From Acidithrix ferrooxidans (GTDB lineage Bacteria; Actinomycetota; Acidimicrobiia; Acidimicrobiales; Acidimicrobiaceae), in assembly GCF_000949295.1 (NCBI RefSeq), contig NZ_JXYS01000034.1, positions 114 to 59,002 on the forward strand: 58,889 nucleotides of DNA, given 5' to 3'. A program made the translations under genes and the position numbers. Below are positions 47,690 to 55,699 of the stretch, piece by piece. Every line of letters starts with the position of its first letter. Within the stretch, counting starts at the first letter, position 1. Below the pieces are notes generated by a model. That model was not told where the DNA came from and searched no databases. It saw nothing but the letters and a program-made list of their open reading frames with translations.

Positions 47690-48160
47690 TCAACCATAAG
47701 TGAAGTTGCCGCTTTGCCATAAAAGAACTAAGGCGCTGCAGTTACCGAGACGACCTGGCACCGATGGAAGAGTACCTACGCTGCATTGAAGGGAACCAAA
47801 GTAAAGCTTACTCATTGAACTTGAATCTAAAGAACCATCGTCTAAAGAGCATCGTTGCTGACCAGGCTCTTGATATTGCAATGGCCAAGGAGGTGACGAT
47901 AAGAAACTTCTAACCCCGAATCGTCGTCGCATAGTAGTTCGCAAACTACAGATACGATTCGGGGTTTATAAAGAGACGAGCCTGCAAAATAGCAGTTCAA
48001 AATCGTTCTACGCAGCGCACCGTAGCGCCTGAACGCAAAAGTTCAGATCTAGACGAAGAGATCACGCAATTCCTTAGAACGTTTGCCCTAGGACACAAAG
48101 CTCAAGGTTACAAAAGAGCATACCTGACACGACGTTGTGGCGTTTTCCTGTTCGAACCTA
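47690..48160 (+). mobile_element. Degenerate IS3-family element (orfA end and orfB start)
   Basis: Across shifting frames the plus strand reads ETTWHRWKSTYAALKGTK, LNLKNHRLKSIVADQALDIAMAKEVTIRNF (typical orfA end), PNRRRIVVRKLQIRFGV, RRACKIAVQNRSTQRTVAP and FALGHKAQGYKRAYLTRRCG (typical start of orfB). Frameshifts and stops abound and the DDE domain is absent, so it is a dead 5' fragment. It belongs to a different IS3 subgroup from the element at 26564-28174. Confidence 0.75.
47912..47966. repeat. Nested 13-base hairpin at the orfA/orfB junction of the IS3 remnant
   Basis: AACCCCGAATCGT (47912-47924) is the exact reverse complement of ACGATTCGGGGTT (47954-47966). Inside lies a second perfect hairpin, GTAGTT/AACTAC (47934-47939 with 47944-47949). 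It coincides with the end of orfA and the start of orfB. Confidence 0.7.
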
Positions 48161-48568
48161 CTTGAAAATTGAAGCATCATCTATGTCAATTTGTGCAATC
48201 TTTGCAATTCTGATTAGGTCAGCATCGGAAGTTAGCAATGAAGCTTCGTATCTGCTCGCTACTGAAGCGATCATACAGTCGACCATGCCACGAGGTGTTA
48301 TGCCTGAGAGGCGACATTTACGGTAAAGTCTCGCGGCACCTTCGAAATCTATGGCTGCATCGAAACCAAGAAGATCAAATCTAAGTAATAGACGGCGTAA
48401 GTCGGATTCATGCTGTTGGCTTCTTGCCTCAGCTATTATCTCCATGATTATTGGCTCTGTAACGACTAATGAACCGCTGTTACTTATAAGTTCGGTAATT
48501 CGCAAGTCAACCGAGCTTCCCGTAGCACGGTCGAATTCAATCCATGCCGATGTGTCAGCCAAAATCAT
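48158..48568 (-). CDS. vapC: VapC-type PIN ribonuclease toxin
   Basis: The 136-aa protein shows the PIN quartet: ADTSAWIEF (Asp4), TEPIIMEIIAEA (Glu), GMVDCMIASVA (Asp near 98) and LLTSDADLIRIA (Asp near 117). VapC toxins cleave tRNA or rRNA. Its ATG overlaps the TGA of the upstream vapB-like gene (ATGA), the usual coupling. All catalytic residues are present and the module looks intact. Confidence 0.92.
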   Translation of the reverse strand: MILADTSAWIEFDRATGSSVDLRITELISNSGSLVVTEPIIMEIIAEARSQQHESDLRRLLLRFDLLGFDAAIDFEGAARLYRKCRLSGITPRGMVDCMIASVASRYEASLLTSDADLIRIAKIAQIDIDDASIFK

Positions 48569-48774
48569 CGAGGCGTCGGTTCGCCGTCTACTGGAATTTC
48601 ACCGATAGCATGTGCACCACGCATCGCAAGAGCTTCTTCTCGGGTCATAGGTTGTCCTGCCATCCACCGCAAAGCTAAATTGACCGCTTCGGTTTTAGTG
48701 TGGATGCCGTACCGATCCATGATGGCTTCGAGGTAAACGCTCTCAATGTCAATATTGGTTCTGATCTTTGCCAT
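48565..48774 (-). CDS. vapB: VapB-type antitoxin
   Basis: The 69-aa product begins AKIRTNIDIESVYLEAIMDRYGIHTKTEAVNLALRWM, a ribbon-helix-helix domain, and ends in a short disordered tail that would wrap the toxin. I chose the ATG at 48774; a longer frame from 48789 runs through the operator palindrome. It should bind its own promoter together with VapC. Confidence 0.88.
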   Translation of the reverse strand: MAKIRTNIDIESVYLEAIMDRYGIHTKTEAVNLALRWMAGQPMTREEALAMRGAHAIGEIPVDGEPTPR

Positions 48775-48779
48775 ACACC

Positions 48780-48804
48780 AACTATACACAAAGTATGTAT
48801 AGTT
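48780..48804 (-). promoter_or_regulatory. VapBC operator palindrome next to the start codon
   Basis: AACTATACA (48780-48788) and TGTATAGTT (48796-48804) are perfect reverse complements with a 7-base spacer, ending 5 bases before the vapB ATG. There is no room for a normal leader and ribosome binding site, so the mRNA may be leaderless, with the palindrome covering the promoter. Confidence 0.65.
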
Positions 48805-48965
48805 AGTGTATTCTAGAAACGCTGTTTTTCGGGCTCTAGTTACAGTTGCTTGATTCGATACTCCCCTACCTAAGGTTAAGAGCCATACCTAAAAGTGCCT
48901 TCGGCGCTATGAACGTTGTTACTTCGCTTGATTTGTGTTTCCAAGAAAGCGAAGACAGAATAGCA

Positions 48966-49170
48966 ATGAATAAGTATCCAGAGGAACTAGAGATAAAAGT
49001 AGCAGCGGCTCTCTATGAGCTCGACAAGTCGAATCCGCTAAAAGCTGGCGCAATTGCCAAGATTTAAACGAGATTACGGTATCAATCCAAACGTTTCTTT
49101 ACCAGTGGAGTTCAGTGGGAAAAGCTGGAGCTACCAACCCTAAGGAATCGATCAAGAAGATCAGGTACTA
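48966..49170 (+). mobile_element. Fragment of an IS3 orfA, related to the element at 26564-28174
   Basis: MNKYPEELEIKVAAALYELDKSNPLKAGAIAKI closely matches the first 33 residues of the orfA frame inside the helicase-disrupting IS3. It then breaks by a stop, with RDYGINPN and FLYQW continuing in other frames to about 49170. Both copies contain the same GTTTC where GTTC would keep the frame. Confidence 0.75.
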
Positions 49171-49182
49171 AATAGAATTTCG

Positions 49183-49416
49183 TTAGCGCCGATAACGGGG
49201 GTAACCCTTGTGATCATCAAGGAATATTAATAGCTCGCGGATACCCCTTGATGCAATCGGCGCTAGGCCAGAGTCATCAATTATCATAACGTCTTTGGAT
49301 CTTAGGTTGGCTAAGAGTGACTTGTGAGAACCGATAACTCTCGCTATGGCTATTCGGTCCAGTAGGTGAGATATTGGAAAGTAACGAATGGGTATGAACA
49401 GCCACAATTGCGCCAT
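49183..49416 (-). pseudogene. IstB-like ATPase fragment (IS21 family)
   Basis: The 77-codon frame ends with LDRIAIARVIGSHKSLLANLRSKDVMIIDDSGLAPI, which is the Walker B region of IS21 helper ATPases (usual form: DVLILDDWGLAP). The Walker A part and the istA gene are missing. It is a short dead remnant. Confidence 0.75.
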
Positions 49417-50046
49417 TGGCGATAGAGCAGACCAGATCCTGTGGCTGGCCCTGCCCCGTTGACGCTAACCTTTCGTGAGACTACTGAAGCAGAACCACCG
49501 AGTTGACGGGAAACGGTACTTAATAAGTCGTCACAACCGAATCCCCGGAGGAGTTCATCGCATTGTGAGATAGTGAATGAATCTCTTCGTGTAGCTCAGG
49601 TAATCGCGACCGGACCATCTCGAGTCTGATCACGCAGCATGATCTCGGTGGCCATGCGGCAACAGCCAACCTGTTTGGCAAATGTTCGCAGACTCTACCT
49701 CGGCTCCGAAGACGCTAGCCAGGGGCGCGCTGTTCGATGGTGAACCTCCGGCAATGGGAACACTTCCGATAATTGAATCGTGCACCATTGAATTCTTCTC
49801 GAGCGTTGCAATCACTTGCTGATGCAAAGCTCCTCGCACCGACTGGGATTGCGTAGCCAGTGACCACTCGAGAAGCCTCGTCCAGGTTTCTTGTGTTCTG
49901 ACACCCAGTGGGAGCCACCGGGCAACGCAATCATCGCTGCGCCACGGGCTACATTCGGACATTTTGCTGCGTCGAGTTTTGCAATGGTCTGTATCTCACT
50001 GAGTTTGGGGTTCATCGAGACGACTTTTTGGTGTATCAGAGCCATT
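49417..50046. other. Debris between the IstB and PIN remnants
   Basis: About 630 bases of relatively GC-rich sequence. Minus-strand frames at 49630-49962 and 49812-50045 overlap one another in different phases and resemble no family; at most they are the shattered C-terminal part of the broken PIN gene. Confidence 0.4.
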
Positions 50047-50448
50047 TCAAACGGGAACTCCTACATAATTCGGGTCAACCTCCTCGGAGGAAAACCCGTC
50101 CTTATGGTTAGTGCAGATGATATCCACCTCGGCCGCCAACGCCGCAGCAAGGACGTGCTCGCCATCGGGATCCTTTAATTCGGGATCGTCGAAGACGTAA
50201 TACTCTGATTCCACGGCGACCATCGACTCAAGGAAGTGCTTCTCCAATAGCCAACGCAGCCGCGTTGCGTCCTTAGATGCGTTCGGGTTCTTGTCTGCGT
50301 ACTTGCGGGCCAGTTTGGTCTCCAATTCGACCATGATGCTGTCAGACCAGCGAAATTCGATTAGACCAAACTGATGGGTTTAGATCAAGTAGTCGCGGAC
50401 GGTCCTGCCAAACAGAACGTTGGTGTCCGTCAGGACAACGCGGAACAT
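50047..50448 (-). pseudogene. PIN-domain gene with an early nonsense codon
   Basis: An ATG at 50448 opens MFRVVLTDTNVLFGRTVRDYLI, the PIN start with the first Asp, and then hits TAA at codon 23 (50380-50382). The same frame continues FRWSDSIMVELETKLARKYADKNPNAS and DPDGEHVLAAALAAEVDIICTNHKDGF (second acidic cluster and final motif) to 50047. Only one mutation separates it from an intact reading frame. An internal ATG at 50334 would give a 95-aa product lacking the first catalytic Asp. Confidence 0.8.
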
Positions 50449-50714
50449 TAGTCGTCGAATCCAGCCTGTCAACGGCCATTTGAAAACATACTTATCGAGT
50501 TTCGTAAGTTTCGCCTCCACCGAGACCAGATTGGAGCTAATCCTTAGTAGAACAGATATTCTACTAAGGTGGCATGGTGGATATCTCAGGCTTTATGGTA
50601 CGCTTCGCTTCAAAGTAAGCATGTGAAGATCATTTGATCAAATTGCTATTGCTATGAGGGATTAAGATGCTCAAAGTGTAACTTCGATCAATTTACTTTA
50701 GTAAGGCCAAATCA
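50449..50714. other. Short gap before IS1595 copy 3
   Basis: About 265 bases, AT-rich, with no gene seen. Confidence 0.4.
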
Positions 50715-51616
50715 TTTCAAGAAATGCAGCATCTCGAGCTCCACTTTTTCAATGTAAATCTTGTCACCGCCAAACTAGCGTTACCTCCGGAACCATCTTC
50801 CATCGAAGCCATATCTCTTTTTCCTAGTGGTTTTCTGCTATCTATCTATTGTCCAACGACAAGCGTGGTCTTTCAGCTACTACCCCCTAGCCATTAGAGC
50901 CCTTGCTAAATTCGTTCAAGTATCTTATTCGACTGGATGGTTGATGTTAAATAAGCTACCTAAGGCAATGGCTGAGCGTAATGGCTGAGCGCAATGGCTG
51001 AGCGCAATGGCTGAGCGTACCGGCTGACCGAGATGGTTTATACAAACTTGGAGAAAACGCCTGAGTAGATGAGTTCTTTTTAGGTGGTGAGAGCCATGGT
51101 GAAGACTAAAGAGGAAAAGCAACGACCCAAACCAATCTCCTAATTTGAATATCGATTAGCAATGGTGCTCCTACTCATTGCTTCATGGAAGTAATCAAAG
51201 ATACCACTGCTAAATCACCCAAAGATGTTTTTGTGAGACGTTTAGATTCTAATACCAAGCTGATAAGTGATGGTAACCCAAGTTACGGGGTATGTGCTGA
51301 AAGACCTTGGACTAGCGCATTTTAGTCACTTTATCCAAAGACGAACAATCACATGTAACATTCAAATGGCTCAAGATCCTCAATTGTAAACTCCAAGAAA
51401 TTTATCGACAGAACCTACCACGGACTCACCAAGAACATAAGCAACTTATGCCTCGAGGAATTCGCATACCGATTCAACGCAAGGCACTTTGAAATGTCCT
51501 TGGTAGAGCGACTTCTCAATACATGTGTGTTTGCGTCTCCACATCCGCTACTCCGCGAATCTGATTCCAAAATGGCTCTTGCTTACGAAACTTGATAAGT
51601 ATGATTCAAAATGACA
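50715..51616 (+). mobile_element. IS1595 copy 3, degenerate
   Basis: This segment aligns along its length with the element at the left edge, from the GTIF zinc-ribbon region to beyond the transposase stop. Several indels and stops destroy the frame. A 13-base tandem expansion interrupts it at 50968-51032. Orientation is the same as copy 1. The right end continues to about AATGAC at 51616, a tip also visible in copy 2. Confidence 0.9.
50968..51032 (+). repeat. 13-base tandem repeat inside IS1595 copy 3
   Basis: Four units of ATGGCTGAGCG plus YA and one diverged unit (CCGGCTGACCGAG) stand in a row. The corresponding place in copy 1 (about 238-250) has a single unit, so the array arose by local slippage or duplication after the element decayed. 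Confidence 0.85.
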
Positions 51617-51650
51617 ATCTGCCTTGACAACTTTGCTCCGACAAGATAGA

Positions 51651-51881
51651 TTGACAATCGTGACGCATCCTGACCTAGCGGAAAGCGCGGGAAGTGACGA
51701 TCCTGCAGTTGGGCTTCGAGCCGTTGCTTCCCTTCGACGGCTAGCCGAACAGTTGGAGTACTTGCACGTTGACAGAGCCCGCGACCTTGGTTGGTCGTGG
51801 TCCCAGATCGCCTCAGAGCTCGGTGTATCCAAGCAGGCTGTAAACCTAAAGCATGGATTCCGTGCTGACCCAAGCACTTAG
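51651..51881 (+). CDS. Small helix-turn-helix protein paired with a Clp N-domain gene
   Basis: From TTG at 51651 the product reads LTIVTHPDLAESAGSDDPAVGLRAVASLRRLAEQLEYLHVDRARDLGWSW, then SQIASELGVSKQAVNLKH, an HTH at about residues 48-68. Such 75-80-aa HTH proteins are commonly encoded directly before a stand-alone Clp N-domain gene in actinobacteria. An in-frame TTG at 51624 is possible. Its 5' end lies only about 35 bases from the IS1595 remnant, so its native promoter may be altered. The DNA is clearly more GC-rich than the surroundings. Confidence 0.75.
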   Translation: MTIVTHPDLAESAGSDDPAVGLRAVASLRRLAEQLEYLHVDRARDLGWSWSQIASELGVSKQAVNLKHGFRADPST

Positions 51882-51897
51882 AAAAGGAGCTGAGCAA

Positions 51898-52455
51898 ATG
51901 TCGATATTCGCGGAGTCATCCAAAGCGGTCTTTTTCCAAGCACAGGATCTCGCCATAGAGCTGGGCTCTCGCTACTTGAGTGTGGGCCATCTTCTTTACG
52001 GCTGCGCCGAAGTCCGGGATGAGACTGCGGGTGGGCCCCTACGAGAGTGCGGTATCACGGCAGTGGCTATTCGACGAATTCTCCCACGTACGGCTGAACA
52101 GCCAGCAGAGCAGGCCGATCCTGAAGTGCTGAGCTCTATCGGGATCGACTACGGGGGCGTCCGAGCAGCGGGCGATGGAACCTTTGGGGCGGGCGCACTC
52201 GAAAGCGCCCCTGATCGGCGCGTATCGATCACTCGGACCTGCCCGCCAACCTTTACTCCCAACGCAAAGCGGACACTAGAGCTATCGCTTCGAACTGCTC
52301 AGGAACTGCACCACCATCACATCCTCCCTGGCCATTTGTTGCTAGGACTGCTTCGCCTCGACGATGAGCTCGTGTCGAACATCATCGAGCAGTCTTGCAC
52401 GACCGTGGCTGCCCTCTCGGCCGCGGTGCTAACCAGCCTTGCAGTCGTTGTTTAG
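51898..52455 (+). CDS. Stand-alone Clp N-terminal-domain protein
   Basis: The 185-aa product carries two Clp_N repeats: FAESSKAVFFQAQDLAIELGSRYLSVGHLLYG near the start and FTPNAKRTLELSLRTAQELHHHHILPGHLLLGLLR near 115-150. There is no AAA+ ATPase module. AAAGGAG precedes the ATG at 51898. Such proteins may act as adaptors or decoys for ClpC/ClpP. The gene directly follows and overlaps the region of the HTH gene, which probably regulates it. Confidence 0.85.
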   Translation: MSIFAESSKAVFFQAQDLAIELGSRYLSVGHLLYGCAEVRDETAGGPLRECGITAVAIRRILPRTAEQPAEQADPEVLSSIGIDYGGVRAAGDGTFGAGALESAPDRRVSITRTCPPTFTPNAKRTLELSLRTAQELHHHHILPGHLLLGLLRLDDELVSNIIEQSCTTVAALSAAVLTSLAVVV

Positions 52456-53121
52456 TCAACGCAATGTCAATTGCGAAGGTTTTTGGGATACTTACCTGAC
52501 TCTTCGTTGAGGTCGTGTAGTAGGAGTCCGAACAGGTCTCTGGTGGTTCGAAGTTCGAATAAGGACAACGCACCTCCACCAAGTTCTAGTATCGTCCCTG
52601 AAGGTTCTCCCATTAACTGCTAAAACAACAATTGAATAGGTCTGACTACACCATCCTAAGCATCCACTCAATGATGATTGTAACGAGCGAATTGCCCGAC
52701 TTATGGAGAGACCTAGCTGTTAGATACCCTAGGTGTCTGGATGGTTGGCATCTGCTCAAGTGGATTATGAATAACTCGACAGGACGAGAACTTGAGGAAT
52801 GTTGATAATTTATCCACAGGATCGAAAAGAATCCCAATTTGCAATATAAACAAAGCAAATCATGATCGATCCTTTCCTCAAAATTGCATCAATCGATTGA
52901 GAGATTAGGGAAGTTTTTTGTGAACTCGTCTCCTTAGAACCGTCAAACAAATTGCCACGTTGTGTCATTATTCGGCGACTCAATTTCGCTGGCACTACTA
53001 TAACGAGCGTAGCAATTCGCTAAGTGCTACGATTAGAAGTAGCTTGCCCCGCTCAAAAGTTGGCGAAGGGCAGCTCCGAATTCAGTCTTTCAATTTCACT
53101 ATTACTTACAGGGAGCCCTTC
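52456..53121. other. Gap with a possible 44-aa peptide and a DnaA-box-like sequence
   Basis: A frame at 52671-52805 reads TSELPDLWRDLAVRYP and ends RELEEC; it looks protein-like but lacks a good ribosome binding site. One TTATCCACA (DnaA box) occurs at 52809-52817 without neighbours. The promoter of the aldehyde dehydrogenase should lie near the right end. Confidence 0.45.
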
Positions 53122-54540
53122 ATGATAGTTAGAGATTCTATATACGTAGATGGATCGTGGATTAAGTCCAATGCAACCTCGACTATTGACGTCATCAATT
53201 CCACCACCGAAGAGGTTATGGCAACGGTCCCTGCCGGCACTGCTGCCGACGTAGAAAAGGCGGTAGATGCAGCAAAGAGGGCATTCAAGACTTGGTCAAA
53301 GGTATCAGTAGATGAGCGCTCAAAGTATTGCACAAGAATTGCCGAGGGGCTTCAAGCTCGCCTAGACGAAATCTCCACAATCGTTACTCAAGAGGTCGGC
53401 ATGGTAAAAAACCTAAGCTCCCTCATCCAAGTAGGTTTACCTATAAATTCATTCAGCACCGCAGCATCGATAGCATCAAGCTTTGATTTTGAAGAGCGCT
53501 CTGGGAACTCGACCATTGTTCGAGAGCCAATTGGTGTTGTTGGATGTATCACCCCATGGAACTACCCTCTCCATCAGATAGCCGCAAAGGTAGCCTATGC
53601 AATTGCTGCGGGTTGCACAGTTGTCCTAAAGCCGTCAGAGGTCGCACCATTGAACGCATTCCTTCTAGCCGAGATAGTGGACGAAGTTGGTTTACCTGCC
53701 GGAGTCTTCAACCTAGTTTGCGGGGTCGGTCCAATCGTCGGTGAGGCTATAGCTTCACATCCAGACGTCGACATGGTCTCTTTTACAGGATCTACTCGAG
53801 CAGGGAGCCGAATCGCTGAAATTTGCGGATCACGCATCGCAAAGGCTACTCTTGAACTAGGTGGAAAGAGTGCAAATATCATTCTCGAAGATGCTGACCT
53901 TGAACGCGCAGTCGCAGATGGAGTATCAAAGGCATTTCTCAATTCAGGACAGACCTGCTCTGCTTTGACGAGAATGCTCGTTCCGAGAAACAAAATTACG
54001 GAAGTAGAGCAGATCGCAGCGCAAACTGCTGAAAAGATGACTGTTGGCGATCCTTTTGCTAGGAATTCCCGCCTCGGTCCCCTAGTTTCGAAGTCTCAAT
54101 GGGATAGGGTGCAACACTATATCTCAATAGGTATCGACGAGGGCGCGACTCTAGTAACCGGCGGCCTTGGCAAACCCGATGGCCTTGATACTGGATTCTT
54201 TGTCAAACCAACGATCTTTTCAAATGTCTCTTCTGATATGACAATTGCTCAAGAGGAGATATTCGGCCCAGTGCTCGTCATAATACCCTTTGACACAGAA
54301 GAAGAGGCAATTGCAATTGCAAACGACTCTAATTACGGTCTTGCAGGCGGAGTGTGGGCATCGACTCAAGAACGAGCTCTATCAATTGCACGTCAGATAC
54401 GAACTGGACAAGTAGAGATCAACGGAGGGGCGTTCAACCCCAATGCTCCATTTGGAGGATACAAAAAATCAGGAATCGGTAGAGAATTTGGTCGCTTCGG
54501 CTTGGATGAGTTCCTCTTGGTTAAATCAATTCAAGAGTAG
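53122..54540 (+). CDS. NAD(P)-dependent aldehyde dehydrogenase
   Basis: The 472-aa enzyme oxidises an aldehyde to a carboxylate. Visible family motifs are PWNYPL (near 138), [15 protein letters not shown], the catalytic Glu in LELGGKSA (near 244), catalytic Cys in SGQTC (near 279), EEIFGPV (near 376) and the C-terminal [15 protein letters not shown]. The ATG at 53122 follows AGGGAG and matches normal family length; upstream in-frame starts would add an unusual 54-residue extension. Substrate cannot be told from the sequence. No pathway genes are adjacent, so it appears as a solitary metabolic gene within the island. Confidence 0.92.
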   Translation: MIVRDSIYVDGSWIKSNATSTIDVINSTTEEVMATVPAGTAADVEKAVDAAKRAFKTWSKVSVDERSKYCTRIAEGLQARLDEISTIVTQEVGMVKNLSSLIQVGLPINSFSTAASIASSFDFEERSGNSTIVREPIGVVGCITPWNYPLHQIAAKVAYAIAAGCTVVLKPSEVAPLNAFLLAEIVDEVGLPAGVFNLVCGVGPIVGEAIASHPDVDMVSFTGSTRAGSRIAEICGSRIAKATLELGGKSANIILEDADLERAVADGVSKAFLNSGQTCSALTRMLVPRNKITEVEQIAAQTAEKMTVGDPFARNSRLGPLVSKSQWDRVQHYISIGIDEGATLVTGGLGKPDGLDTGFFVKPTIFSNVSSDMTIAQEEIFGPVLVIIPFDTEEEAIAIANDSNYGLAGGVWASTQERALSIARQIRTGQVEINGGAFNPNAPFGGYKKSGIGREFGRFGLDEFLLVKSIQE

Positions 54541-54649
54541 TGCCAAAAGGAGTGAAGGTCGAGGTGCTTGTCTTGCCTTTAGACCATGGTGGGTTCGGCA
54601 ACTAAATTATTGCGGTATTGAAGTCGTAAGCCAAGATTCGACGCGCTTC

Positions 54650-54844
54650 TCACTCTGGAAGCAACCCTCGAAGAAATGCGCGTACCTTTTTATCTCCATA
54701 GGGTTTTGAACTTACGGCCATTGCTACTGATACAAGAGGTGCTCCAATCGGACGTGCTCCATCTGTATAACGAAGTTGCATTCGCTTTCGCTTTTCGCTA
54801 ATTAGTGCGATACACTCACCATTTCGCCAAATTTCTAAGTCCAT
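54650..54844 (-). pseudogene. HipA N-terminal fragment
   Basis: The 64-codon frame reads DLEIWRNGECIALISEKRKRMQLRYTDGARPIGAPLVSVAMAVSSKPYGDKKVRAFLRGLLPE, compared here only as the N-terminal Couple_hipA domain (LxY-x-G...PLS...FLxGLLPE). The kinase domain is entirely missing: similarity stops at the family LLPE motif near 54650 and the aldehyde dehydrogenase ends at 54540. It lies directly downstream of a broken hipB-like gene. Confidence 0.78.
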
Positions 54845-55083
54845 ACCTCTATGAAACTTCGCTACGGGGTCGAACGATGATCTCTAGGTTCAGAGCATTA
54901 AATGCATCTACCAAATATTTGACTGCATTTGTAGTCGAACCAGTTTCGAGCTCTGCGATGTAGCCCGGATTTTCTTGCAAGCTCTACTTGAGTCACACCT
55001 ACGATGTTGCGAAATTCTCTAATCGCTAGTCCAAATGACTGAGGTACAATGATTATGAATTCACTATCTGTCTCTCTGGGCAT
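54845..55083 (-). pseudogene. HipB-like XRE antitoxin, frameshifted
   Basis: From 55083 the frame reads PQSFGLAIREFRNIVGVTQVELARKSGLHRR, an XRE HTH, and then goes out of phase; the continuation (FVSELETGSTTNAVKYLVDAFNAL-type) is recoverable in another frame down to about 54895. It lies next to its palindromic operator and just before the HipA remnant, so a complete hipBA module once stood here. Confidence 0.72.
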
Positions 55084-55134
55084 AGTGAATTCATAGTCAC
55101 TCTAAAGGCTCATTGTCTGATTATACAGACAATG
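55081..55134 (-). promoter_or_regulatory. HipB operator palindromes
   Basis: CATTGTCTG (55111-55119) and CAGACAATG (55126-55134) form a perfect 9-base inverted repeat with a 6-base spacer. A second palindrome centred on TGAATTCA (about 55085-55096) overlaps the start of the hipB-like gene. They fit autoregulatory sites of a hipBA operon. Confidence 0.6.
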
Positions 55135-55699
55135 ACTGATCTTGTAAAGTTATCTCATTTTACCGACAATATGTCGATCTCCGAACGTTCATCAAGAATC
55201 AACGGGTTGGCTCCTTGAGTACAAACCATCCCGGCTAATACTCTCTTCGAACATGGAGTTATCGCGCAAATCGATTCATCTGCCCATGAGAGTGAAGAGT
55301 CAATTCTGCTACGACAGCAAGCAAATGAGATAAAGTCTAAAAAGGATTTAACTCGAAGTTCTTGGCGGTCTATCAGTTCGATATTTCCAAGAGTGTCAAC
55401 GTTTCCGGTTGCCTTAATAATTCCGCGAACAGTTACCCAAATGGATTTACAAAGCAATAATTTTTAGCATATGGAGATATTAGAATTACTTGAACCGTTG
55501 GTAACGATTTACACCACAAATCAATACAACATCGCACCTTTCTACCTATCGAAGGAACCGATCGTCAAATTCGACGATCGGTTACCATCCATGGGCTAAA
55601 GATCACTTGAAGAATCAAGTAAATCCATCCAGAAGTCAAAGGTCTATGCCTTCGAGAAACCATGGTTTCAAAAAGAAAAGAAGAATCTTATCGCTTTGC
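55135..55699. other. Gap between the hipBA remnant and the BREX-like operon
   Basis: A 100-codon minus-strand frame (55155-55457) has no good ribosome binding site and no family likeness; it is cysteine/serine-rich and probably non-coding. The hairpin at 55556-55583 is listed separately. Confidence 0.45.
55556..55583 (-). terminator. Strong hairpin downstream of the BREX-like operon
   Basis: AACCGATCGTC (55556-55566) and GACGATCGGTT (55573-55583) pair perfectly around a 6-base loop, about 120 bases beyond the last gene of the minus-strand operon. No long T-run follows, so it may stabilise the transcript end rather than terminate by itself. Confidence 0.55.

Noticed and set aside
49630-50045. 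Overlapping minus-strand frames after the broken PIN gene
   Set aside because: They overlap one another in different phases with no motifs; most likely debris of the PIN gene's 3' part.
52809-52817. DnaA box TTATCCACA as a hint of a replication origin
   Set aside because: It is single (another match at about 1957 lies inside a coding region), with no AT-rich unwinding region, dnaA or dnaN nearby.
55155-55457. 100-codon minus-strand frame between hipBA remnant and BREX-like operon
   Set aside because: Cysteine/serine-rich, no credible start signal and nothing recognisable in the product.
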